Shown here piece after piece: positions 1 to 10,429 of a stretch of 64,000 bases of DNA; within the stretch, counting starts at the first letter, position 1, and each line of letters begins with the position of its first letter. The stretch spans positions 186,001-250,000 of the forward strand of contig NC_082425.1 of NCBI RefSeq assembly GCF_004011695.2. Reading direction: 5' to 3'. Origin of the DNA: Ascochyta rabiei (taxonomy: Eukaryota > Ascomycota > Dothideomycetes > Pleosporales > Didymellaceae). Position numbers and translations under genes: made by a program. The notes beneath the pieces were generated by a model, which ran no database searches, had not been told where the DNA came from, and was given only the letters and a program-made list of their open reading frames with translations.

Positions 1-2285
1 ATATAAACAGGTTAAAGGCACTTTTAGCTAAACTATAGGTATTCTTATCTCTATAAACTTCCTATAGATAATAAATATAATCTATAGAGTTAGAGTAGTA
101 GCAGGTAAAACTAGAGGGATCCTATAGAAGAGCGTAGGTAGGTTCTTTAGTGTAGATTAAGAAGAAATTAGCCTAGTCTAAAGAATATTAATAGTTCTAA
201 CTATTAGCGCGTATAAAGTATAAGCAGTTAAACAACTAATTATTAATATTATCTTTAGGGCTTATAGGTTAGAACAGTTTCTTTATAGCCTTGTCTAGTT
301 AGTTATTATACTAGTCTAAGAACTAAAGAAATTAATAAGTACTAGCTAGAGTAGAAGTTAGGGTAACTAGAGTAGTGCTTTCTAGTAGTGTGTATATAGA
401 AGGCGCCTTAACCTATATTAAGAGAGTATAGAATTAGTCTATTATAGTAGGTATATTATTATAAAGCTATTACTATAATAGTATACTAGTATAGGTGCCT
501 ACTAAGCCTAGTATTTTAGGCTTAGGGATATTAGAGGACTGCTAAGCTAAGTAAAGGAGGTGTCTAAAGTAGAAGAGGGGTTAATTAGTAGTGTTATCAG
601 CCTAGCCTCATAGATATTCCTGTACTAAGCCTTAATTAGCTTTTAGCTTAAGCTGTTTAGTAATACTAAGTAAGTTAAGTAGATTACTACTAATACTAAG
701 TAAACTTAGCTTATAAGTTGTTTAGTTAAAAGGCTGTCTAATTACTATAGTTAATTAGTTAGGAGTAAAAGTAGTTAGCCTAATCTAGCTTAAGTTACTT
801 ATTATTTAGTTACTAGGATAGCACGTGTAGACTACTATTACCCTTACTAAGAAGTTCTAGAAGGAAGGTAGAGAGTATAGAGTATTATCTGTAGGTAAGA
901 TATATAAAATACCTATCTAGATAGTTATTAGATAGCAGAGGCAGCCCTAGATTCTAAACAAGAGGATTAAGGGACTAGAAGTTAAAATCTGTAAGTAGTG
1001 TAATAAGGAACTCTAAAGGTTAGTTACCTAGGCTAAAGTATTTAACTAGGAAGTGTTTAACTATAGTAGTAGAAAGGTACTAAAACTATTAGGAGAGACT
1101 GTTATTTAAAGGAATTTAGAAGGATATAGTAGGTAAAGAGTCTTTATAGTAAAACTATAGAGCTAGAGTAGAGGTATTCTACTAGCTAGCGTAAGTAGAT
1201 TCTTTCTATAGCTCTAGAGTAGCGCTAGTAAGTTTCTATAGGGAACCCTGTCCCTAAGAGAAGTAGAAAGTAAGCTAGTAGATTTCTGTAATAGTATTCT
1301 CTGTTTTAATAGTAGCTTACTTGTCTTTCTATGTCTAAGACTTTAGTTAATTAGTAGATAAAGTAGATAGGCTGCTATATGTAATAAAGGTTTCTAGAGT
1401 AGTAGCTTTCTTATATATCTTATAGCTAAAGTTATATATATAATTAGAAATAGTACTACTACTCTAATAATTAAAGGACTTAGAATCTATATAGGTTTCT
1501 AGGTAGTATAGATAAAAATTATTATAAGAAGTCTTCTTTATAGAAGTAGAAGAAAATCAGAGAGGTAGTATATAGTTAGGCTTAATATTATTCTTATTAG
1601 TTAGTAATACAGCTATAATATATAAAGATGTTAGTAGAAGTTAGAAGATTATGTCTGTAAAGGTATGTATAGTAGTAGTAGGTAGTTAGAGAAGAAGTAG
1701 AGTACCTAGTAACTTTAAGTAGTAGTAGGGCCTAGATATTTAGTAGTAAAAGTACTATATATAAGTAAAAGACAAATTCTAGTAAAAGAGCTATATATTA
1801 GTAAAAGATAAAGAAGTAAGTATTTCTTAAAATAAAGGCGTAGGAGATACTTAAAGGCGCTAGACCTCTTAGAAGGCGCTAGTAGATTAAAAAAATAGGC
1901 ACTAGACCGCTTAAAAGGTGCTAAAGAGAGGCGCTAGACTACTTAAAAGGCGCTAGTTAGTTAGGGGGTAAAACAAAAGGCTAGTATTCTAGAGCCTAAA
2001 AAAAAGTAATAATTTAGCCTACTAAATAATTAAAGATAGGTAATCTATACTTAGAAGACGCGTAGAGGAGGCTAATTTATACTTAAAAACAGGCACTTAC
2101 TACCTACACTAGTTAGAGGTAGAGACTAAGAAAAGAACTCTAAATAGGGCTAATACTTAGTAAAGAGATAGTATACTAGACTAAAACTTTAGTGTAACCT
2201 TAAGTAGTAGTAGCTAACTACTAGCTTAATAAAGGCAGAAGCCTAAGAGAAAGCTAAAAATTTTTAGCTGTTAGGTCTACTATTA
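1..2285. repeat. Unassigned AT-rich repeat relic
   Basis: AT-rich, CA/TG-depleted DNA with stops in every frame. I could not read a transposase, reverse transcriptase or LTR motif on either strand. It is presumably transposon-derived, judging only by composition and by lying in the same block as the recognisable elements. Confidence 0.5.
1836..1960. repeat. Cluster of short direct repeats with a GGCGCTAG core
   Basis: About six imperfect copies of a motif containing ggcgctag (variants ggcactag and ggtgctaa), often preceded by cttaaaa, spaced roughly 15-30 bases apart. The CG dinucleotides are conserved although the surroundings are AT-rich. That fits RIP acting on CpA rather than CpG. No function can be assigned. 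Confidence 0.55.
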
Positions 2286-2312
2286 TATAAGGCAGACTTT
2301 ATAAGTATAAAG

Positions 2313-2556
2313 GTAGTAATCTAGTAAACAAATAGATTTAAAAGAGGAGTAAATAAAATAGCAGACTGCAAGCTATAAGAGGGCAGAGAGAGAGACCTAC
2401 TAATAGTAGTAAGGCCTATACTCTCTATATAAAAGTAGTAATCTAGTAAACTAATAGATTTAAAAGAGAAGTAAACAAAATAGCAGACTGTAAGCTATAA
2501 GAGGGTAGAGAGAGAGACCTACTTATAGTAGTAAGGCCTATACTCTCTATAAGTAA
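2313..2556. repeat. Tandem duplication, unit about 122 bp
   Basis: The block beginning gtagtaatctagtaaac at 2313 is repeated from 2435 with few differences, ending at tactctctat near 2550. The same sequence occurs once more in inverted orientation at about 31,310-31,450, at the right edge of the AT-rich compartment. It is probably a terminal piece (LTR or UTR) of a retroelement whose coding part I could not link to it. Confidence 0.75.
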
Positions 2557-3079
2557 AAGAAAAGATAAGTAAAGAAAGGTTCTACTAGGTTTAATAGAAT
2601 CTGCTAGAAGGTTATAACATATACTAGTAGGTTACTATCTTACCTTAGAAGAAGTTCTAATATTAACTATGTAAGTATTGCTATAGAAGGTAGTATAGAT
2701 AGAGGTATTAGGTAATTATCTCTAATCTTCCTTCCTTAGTAGTAGCCTAGTTAGTCTACTTTGATTTGTTCTTCTAAACGTTATTTAGTAACATTATCTT
2801 TATAGAAGGATTCTGTTTCTAGTTACTAGTATAGAGTTAGTAGCTTAATAGTCTTAATATATGTTACTATCTCCTCTAGCACTTTATATATTAGACTAGC
2901 TTTTAGATCTTTAATCTCTCTATTAAATATTAACAGTTTATTAAATACAACGTCCTAGGTACTAATTACCTTAGTAAGTAATAGTATCTATATTTAATAT
3001 ATGTTTAATAATTAGTATTCTACTAGATAACTAATCTATATATTTAGAACTAGAAGTTAAAGGCGTAATCTACCTCTAT

Positions 3080-4200
3080 ATATATTATAAGTTATTATAA
3101 GGAATAGGCGCTATAAGGGCTATAGTATAAGAAATAGCTTATAGTCTACTTACTACATATAGTAAAGAACCTATTAGTAAGATCTAGGTAGACAGGCTTA
3201 GAACGCGTACTAAGAAGGTTAAGCTTTAGTATAGTTACTTATATAATTGTTAATAAGCTCTTAATAAAGATCTACGCATTATAGAGCCTTAGTTTAAGCT
3301 AGTTAGAAATATAAAGAAGAAGTTTAGAATCTTAGATAAAGACGTATATAACTTTAATAAGTCTAGCTTTATAATAGGTATAATTACTACTTAGATAGTC
3401 TTTATAGGCTCTAAGAAGTAAAGAAATCATAAAAAGATATAGCTAGGTAACTAAGACTAGGTTATAATTATCTAGGGCATCTACGCTAGTAGATAGGCTA
3501 TTCTACCCTTTATTATCCTTAGCAGCAAGGTTCTTATATTAAGCTAGTACCTAGATCTACCTTATAAATAGGTAATTAAGACTAGTACTAATAGATAGAT
3601 AATAAATAAGCTTAGTATAAAGTAGCTAAAGCACTTTAATACGTATATAAAGAAGCGTAATATAGGTATATACTATCTACTAATTATAGATAGCTATAAG
3701 AGCTACTAGAGCTATAAATCCTATAAGTACTATAAGAAATAGAAGATTATTACTCTCTATATACCTTCTTACTTATTATACCTACTATAGCTACTTAATA
3801 TAGGCTATTTTACTTCTTAAAAGTAGGCGTACTCTAATAAGATTAATAGCTAGGTAAGGTACTCTGTCACATAAGTTAAGAAAGAGACGTTCTACTAGCA
3901 TTTTACATTACTTTTAATAAGGTAATTGTAAAGGAAAATATCCTAGTAAGCTTTAGAGGCTCTAGTTTAGTACCCTATAACCTAGAGTAAGTGCTATTAA
4001 AGCTTTATATAGTGCTTTACACGCTAATACCTCTACTACTAGAGGCTACCTTATAGAAGTTAAAATTACTAGCTACCTTAAAGAAGATAGAGGTATAATT
4101 AACTCTAGGTTGTAAGCGCATATAAAGGTATAGGGATTAACTAGTCTCTTTTCTTTTATAGGCTATTAATTTGCTTATAAAAGGTATAGCTATTATAGGT
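3080..4200 (+). pseudogene. Decayed Fot1/pogo-type transposase (DDE_1), third copy family
   Basis: Reading the plus strand through its many stops gives the order typical of fungal pogo/Fot1 transposases: a segment like FNKSSFIIGII, then a VIIIQGIYA-like stretch, then LKHFNTYIKKR. After that come LLIIDSYKSY at about 3,680 (the block that carries the second catalytic Asp in this family) and a KIITLYIPSYLLYLL-like stretch. Sequence differs clearly from the two 1863-bp elements at 16.3 and 25.9 kb, so it is a different family. I could not fix its terminal inverted repeats. Nearly every former Gln or Trp codon is a stop, so it is dead. Confidence 0.75.
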
Positions 4201-4649
4201 TATAATTTAGTATTATATGTATAGAAACTAGCTAGTATTTATAAGGTAATAGCTACTCTAATAGAGTAGTATAGTTGTAAAAGAAAGTATATTTAAATAA
4301 AGAAGAGTCTTTTAGTAGGTAATATACAGGATTTAATAGCTTAGAAAAACTATAGTAGTAGAGAGGTAGCTGTATAGCCTATAAAGAGAGTACGTAAGAA
4401 GAGATACTATAGGTATTATAGTAAGACTAGCTATAATATATATACCTATATAGTAAAAATTATAGATATAGATAATAGTAACGCTTCTAAATAGTATATT
4501 AGGCTAGAGTAATTATTAGTATAGTGTTGTAGTAAAGTAGTAATAGTCTATAATATTCGCGATTTTAGTAAGAGGTAACTGCTTAGTAGTAGTAACTACT
4601 TAGTAGTAAAACACGTTAGTATAAATGTTAAAAAGGCTTTAATAATATA

Positions 4650-5515
4650 TTCTACTTTTTAGTTATTAGTAAAGTAGATATCCTATTACAGGCCTAAGAA
4701 TCTGTTAGTAATTAATATTAGCTCTTCTCTTTTGTTACCCCTTAAGCTTTATAGGTGTAGAAATTAATACTTAAATTTTCTTCTAGGCTGGTATTGTTTG
4801 TGCGTAGGGCTTAGCTTAATTATTACCTTAATTTTACACTTCTATAGAGATTACACTCTACTATAGTAATACTCTTAATATATACCCTCTAAGTTTGTTA
4901 TATAAGGTATTCTACTACTAGTAGACTAGAATAACCTAATTACTTATGCTATAGTGTAGTAGAGGCTCTTTAAAGTCTCTTTTTAGTTCTTAATATAGTT
5001 TTATGTGTATAGTATAAGGCTTCTTATAATTCCTTATACTCTAGTACCTATTACCTAAACATTTTAGTAATAGTACAGATAAATTTATTGTCTAGTCTTT
5101 ATAGAGTTGTTAGATTTATCTAGATATCCTACTATATCCCTTATTATCTTAGGAGGTAGAAAGATACTAAATTATATAGTAGGTTAGAGTAGACTACTAC
5201 GTTATATAGTATTATACTACAGGTTTTAGACTAGTTTATTAAACTTAGCTTAGTTAATCTATATCTCTCTATCTACACTTTAAGGTTTCTAGCCTAGATA
5301 TAGTTACTAGGTATTAGTAGGTAGAAGTTATATATTTCGTTAGGGTTATTTATTATATCATAGATTAATTATAAGTTAAGAATAAATAACTTCCTTAGTA
5401 GGTAGCCTTTAGCATTTCTTCTTCCTAATACTATATTAAAGACAGCTTTTACGTTTATAACTCTCTAGCCCTCTAGTTCTTCTTTAAGAACTTTAGGCGT
5501 TAGAGTGTGTAATTA
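4650..5515. repeat. Unassigned AT-rich stretch
   Basis: CA/TG-depleted DNA without readable protein motifs, ending exactly at the AATTA target site of the solo LTR. The sequence resumes on the other side of the LTR at 6342, so 4650-5515 and 6347-8029 were probably one repeat before the LTR element inserted. Confidence 0.45.
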
Positions 5516-6341
5516 TGTAAAAATTAGAAGTAATAGTTAAATTTATTAATTTTGTAACTACAGAGAGAGGGCTGTATTTATGCTTTATAGTTTTAGATAG
5601 GCCTAGATCTGGTTTTAGGTAGACCTAGATCCGGTTTCGGATAGGCCTAAATCTGGTTTTAGATAGGCCTAGATCTGGTTTTTTAGACAGGCCTAGACCT
5701 AGTTTCGGATAGGGCTAGATCCGGTTTTAGATTACCTCTTAGTAAAACACTTAGTGTTTTATATTTATTTTTAGTACTCTTATACTTAGAGTATTATAAT
5801 CTTATAGTTTTTATTTTTACTTTGTCTTACTAGGTTTATTCTAGTATTAGAAAAGAAACCTTAAAAAACGCGTTTTGGCACGATTGCAAGCAAGGTGTTA
5901 AAAAGTTAGTTTAGAATAATTTATTACACTAGCGCTGCTAGTAGTATAGGCTTACTAATCTTAGATATTATGTATTAGCTAGTAATGTATCTAGTCTAAG
6001 ATGCGCTAGTGTAATAAATAATAGATTACTTCTAACTATAAGGTTTTTATTACAAAATTTCTGTATTTCTCCTATTCCATAACTTCTATTCTCTTTAGAG
6101 ACTTAATTAGGACTAGTAGAGCTTAGGTAATATTTTAAACTAGTTTATTAGGTGTGTTATACCTTTTACTAGGCTTATAAGTATTTCTAGACTTCTATAG
6201 CTTCTATTATAGCTTTAACTATATCTACTTAGAAATAGTTTATATTATAATCTCCTTATTTATAGTTGATTTTAAGAAGTGTTCTCTTAGCTTTTATATT
6301 TGTAGTTGTATTACTTACTTTTAAAATTATTATATTAAACA
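5516..6341 (-). mobile_element. Solo LTR of the copia-type family, with 5-bp TSD
   Basis: An 826-bp copy of the LTR seen in the full element at 8574-14419, in opposite orientation, beginning TG and ending CA. It is flanked by the identical pentamer AATTA at 5511-5515 and 6342-6346. One LTR with an intact target duplication and no internal sequence is the usual product of recombination between the two LTRs of one insertion. It contains the palindromic minisatellite (about 5590-5730) and the 97-bp inverted repeat (5921-6017) common to the family. Confidence 0.92.
5919..6019. repeat. 17-bp perfect inverted repeat inside the LTR
   Basis: The arms ATTTATTACACTAGCGC (5919-5935) and its exact reverse complement (6003-6019) enclose 67 bases. 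The same arrangement is recognisable in all the LTR copies of this family in the window, for example near 8395-8495, 8915-8995, 13895-13995, 15345-15445 and 20165-20265. It could be a small MITE captured by the ancestral LTR or a functional LTR hairpin. Confidence 0.88.
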
Positions 6342-6346
6342 AATTA

Positions 6347-8029
6347 ATTTATAACTAGTGTTCTTAAACAGGTTCTACTTTATCCGTAAATTAGCTCTTA
6401 AAACGTAGTGTCTTTCTTACACTTAAATTATATAAGCTTATTTATTATCTTATTTAGTTTCTACTACTTAGGTGCCTTATTTAGATTAGTATAATAGTAA
6501 TTCTATATACTATAGCATTGTCTATATATAGAGTATCGTACTCCCCCTATAGTAGTAGGTTCTTAATCTAAAGACTACTTAAGTATAGTAGTTTTTCTAC
6601 CTACTATACGTTAATTATAGGGTCTGCTCTAGTTACTAGATAGCGTGCTTTTAGCATATTAGGCGTCCTCTTTAGTGCTCTAGAAGGTTCTACCCCCTTT
6701 AGTAAGAAATAATACATTACTAGCTATAAAGGCCCTATGTTTCCCTAATCTAAGGAAATAATATATTATTATATGTTCTTAGAAGCGTTTTATAATCTCC
6801 TTTAAGCTTATACTAGTTATTAATTTACTATTATTCTAGACATTTCTAGACTATATACGCGTAACTTTATTTACAGCTACTAAAAGTCTTTTCTTATTAG
6901 ATTAAATTTTAAAATTTTAGTAACCTAGTATGTCTCTACCTCTATAGCTACCTAGTTATACTTAGCTAGCTATATATTCTATTATAACATACTTCTTATT
7001 AGATTAAGGGCTAAAAGGTATCTATTACAGGTTTATTCTTGTTTAATTTGTTTATTTAATTTAACTATTAATTATATGTTAGTAATCTACTATTAGAGTA
7101 GTTTGTCTAGATAATAGTATGTGCGTAGTAAGTGTAGTAATATAGTTAACTAGATAAACGCAATAATCTCTTATATACTACTTTGTTCTTTCTTATACTT
7201 ATATTAATTACTCTTATACTATTTAAGAAGTATCTTATAATATTAAAGGTCTTTCTTAAAAGCCTTCTAACCTCTAGTTAATAGTTTAGTTAGTCTTATT
7301 AGGACTTAAATTCTAGAAGCTAGTGTGTAGTCTATAACGATAGGCACATATATAGCTAGTAGTTTTAGTGTTTCTTAGATACTAGATTTTAGATTTATCT
7401 TATTTAAGATATTATAGACTATATATCTAGTATATAGTTATATAATTAAGTCTATATAGTCTGTATAGTCCCTTAGCGTTATTATAGAGTTAGAGTAGGT
7501 TAATTATACCTTTTTATATTAGTTATAGTAGTAAGACTCTTAATTATTAGATAGTATAATAAATATATAAAAAGGTAACTTAAAAATATTAATAATTGTT
7601 GTATGTTCCTGTTCCCCTATATTAAGTAAAATTTAGGCTCTTTACTAGTGTGCTAAGCCTAATAGTCTCTACTTAATTATTTACATTTAACCTTACTAGA
7701 GCTTATTTAATTTAGTAGAAGTAAAACTACTTTTATATAAAGATATATAATAAGAAGTTAGTAAAGCCCTTATAGGTCTTAAATAACAGTACTAAAGACC
7801 TATTAGAACGCAAAGCCCTACTAGCTCTAATTAATACCCTATTACTTAATAAGAAGGGCCTTTTCTAGTAAGGATAACGCTGTAGGGACATAGCTAGCTA
7901 AGAGGCCTAATAGTTTATTATGTTTATAGAAAGAAAGGCTACCTAGTATTAGCATGTACAGACTAAAAAAAGCTAATTTAGAACTAACAGGTCTACCTTA
8001 ACTAGTAAGGCTGTCTTATATAGAGATTA
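6347..8029. repeat. Unassigned AT-rich stretch
   Basis: CA/TG-depleted DNA between the solo LTR and the next LTR copy. I read both strands without finding a convincing transposase or polymerase motif. It probably continues 4650-5515. Confidence 0.45.
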
Positions 8030-8573
8030 TATTAAAAATAAGAAGAAATAGTTAAACTAATTTATTTAGTTACTAAAGAGAGAGAGTAGTATTTATCCTT
8101 CCTAAGATTAGATAATCTAGAACAAACAATGTCTGTATTTTCCTTATAATCTTAGATAGATAGCTTCTAGTTTTAGATAGGTCTAGATCTAGTTTTAGAT
8201 AGTTCTAGATCTAGTTCTAGATAGGGCTAGATCTAGTTTTAGGTTACCCCTTAGTAAAACACTTAGTATTCTAGATTTAGTTCTAGTACTCTTATACTTA
8301 GAGTATTATAATCTTATAGTTATTATTTTTACTTAGTCTTACTAGATTTACTTTTATTAGGGAAGAAACCTTAAAAAACGCGTTAGTTTAGAATAATTTC
8401 TTACACTAGCGCTGCTAGTAGTATAGGCTTACTAATCTTAGATAGTATATATTAGCTAGTAATGTATCTATTATAATATGCGCTAGTGTGTTAAAGAATA
8501 GAATACTTCTAACTCTAAGGTTTTTATAACAGAACTTATGTATTTCTTCTATTTCTTAACTGCTATTCTTTAT
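8030..8573 (-). mobile_element. First part of a reverse copia LTR (copy B), split by a later insertion
   Basis: Homologous to the solo LTR in the same orientation. It runs from the end beginning ta-ttaaaaataag through the AGATCT/AGGCCT minisatellite and the inverted repeat, then stops at the TTTAT target site (8569-8573) of the full-length element. The missing part resumes at 14420. The LTR therefore belongs to an older insertion than the element at 8574-14419. Confidence 0.88.
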
Positions 8574-9421
8574 TATTTAATATAATAATTTAAAAAGTAA
8601 GTAATACAACTATAAATATAAAAACTAAGAGAAAACTTCTTAAAATAAACTATAAACAAGGAGATAATAATAAAACTATTTCTAAGTAGATATAGTTAAA
8701 GCTATAATAGAAGCTATAGAAGTCTAGAAATACTTATATACCTAGTAAAAGGTATAACACACCTTATAACCTCGATTAAAATATTATCTAAGCTCTATTA
8801 GTCCTTATTAAGTCTCTAAAGAGAATAGAAGTTAAGGAATAAGAGAGATACACAAATTTTGTAATAAAAACCTTATAGTTAGGAGTAACCTATTATTTAT
8901 TACACTCGCGCATCTTAGACTAGATATATTACTAGCTAATATATAATATCTAATATTAGTAAGCCTATACTACTAGCAGCGCTAGTGTAATAAATTATTC
9001 TAAAATAACTTTTTAACACCTTGCTTGCAATCGTGCTAAAACGCGTTTTTTAAGGTTTCTTCTCTAATACTAGAATAAACCTAGTAAGACAAAGTAAAAA
9101 TAAAAACTATAAGATTATAATACTCTAAGTATAAGAGTACTAAAAATAAATCTAAAACACTAAGTGTTTTACTAAGGGGTAATCTAAAACTAGACCTAGC
9201 CCTATCCGAAACTAGATCTAGGCCTATCTAAAAAACTAGATCTAGGCCTATCTAAAACCGGATCTAGGCCTATCTAAAACCGGATCTAGGTCTACCTAAA
9301 ACTAGATCTAGGCCTATCTAAAAACCGGATCTAGGCCTATCTAAAACTATAAAGGATAAATACAGCCCTCTCTCTAAAGTTACAAATTTAATTAATTTAA
9401 CTATTACTTCTAATTTTTACA
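8574..9421 (+). repeat. 5' LTR of copia element A
   Basis: 848 bp, ending ...ttttaca. It contains the LTR inverted repeat (about 8915-8995) and, near its 3' side (about 9185-9345), roughly seven units of about 22 bp. Each unit carries the palindromes CTAGATCTAG and TAGGCCTA joined by tctaaaac. Confidence 0.93.
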
Positions 9422-9590
9422 GGTTATAAGCATAGTGCACTAATAACTAAATTAAATCTAAACTAATTATCTCTTAATACGGCGCACTATTACCTAAACA
9501 ACATCTAAACCAATTGTTTCTTAATTAAACTAATTGTCTCTTAAATTAACACCTCTTTAAGTTAAAAACAGCACAAATTTACAATTAAAA

Positions 9591-10400
9591 ATGTCGGATT
9601 CTCTTAAAATTAAAAAGCTCTCTGGCTAAGCCAATTACGAATTCTAGAGTAACTAAATAATAGCTATTCTTACTACTAAGGATCTCTATAACGCTATCTA
9701 TAATAATAATAATAAGCCTATTATTATCCTAACTACTATAGACAGAAAGGTAAAAGTATATATTATACTTAGTTGTAAAAAAGGCTCTAGTATATAAATT
9801 TAAAAGTGTACTACTGCTATAGATTGCTAGATTATACTAGCAAATCTATACTCTCTAAAAGGATTTACAGCTAAATTTCTTCTAATAAAAGAATTCTTTA
9901 AATCCTATCTCTAGAACTTCAATATGATGAAAAATTTCCTAAGCAAAATTAAATATCTTAATAATAATTTAAGCTTAAAAGGAATTTAATTACCTAAGTA
10001 AGTAGTACTTACTTATGTACTAAACATTCTAACTCTAAATTATAAGGGATTTGTTACTATTATTACCTAATTCTTTCGTTAGAATTTAATTGAAATAAAT
10101 ATAGAAAAACTATTTTCTAATTTAATTAACAAATCCTTTTGCTAAACAAGTACTAAAATAGTACTATACTAAACAAAACACAAACTATACTAAAAGAATA
10201 AGGTTATAAAGTTACGCTATTATAATAAATATAAAGTAAATACGCATTAAACAAGTAGTTACTAGTTTCTTAATCTAGAAAAGAAACCTAATTAGTTTAA
10301 AACTAGACATACCTATAATTCCATTTAACAATTACCTAATCTAGCTAAAAATATAGTAGAAAAAAGGGTTAAAAAAGAACAAGATTAAGCTCTCTTATCT
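9591..10400 (+). pseudogene. Decayed copia gag
   Basis: Begins with an ATG 169 bases after the 5' LTR. The first codons read MSDSLKIKKLSG, a stop, then ANYEFWSN, matching the 'KL.G..NY..W' start of copia-type Gag proteins. The reading continues with an interrupted ILTTIDRKVKVYIIL-like segment. Former Gln and Trp codons are stops. This is the internal region directly downstream of the LTR, as expected for gag. Confidence 0.8.
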
Positions 10401-10429
10401 TTAGATTAAATAGATCTAGATTTACTAGA

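Noticed and set aside
9180..9350. Regular 22-bp repeats suggestive of a CRISPR array
   Set aside because: Units are contiguous without unique spacers, lie inside an LTR and recur in every LTR copy; the organism is a eukaryote.
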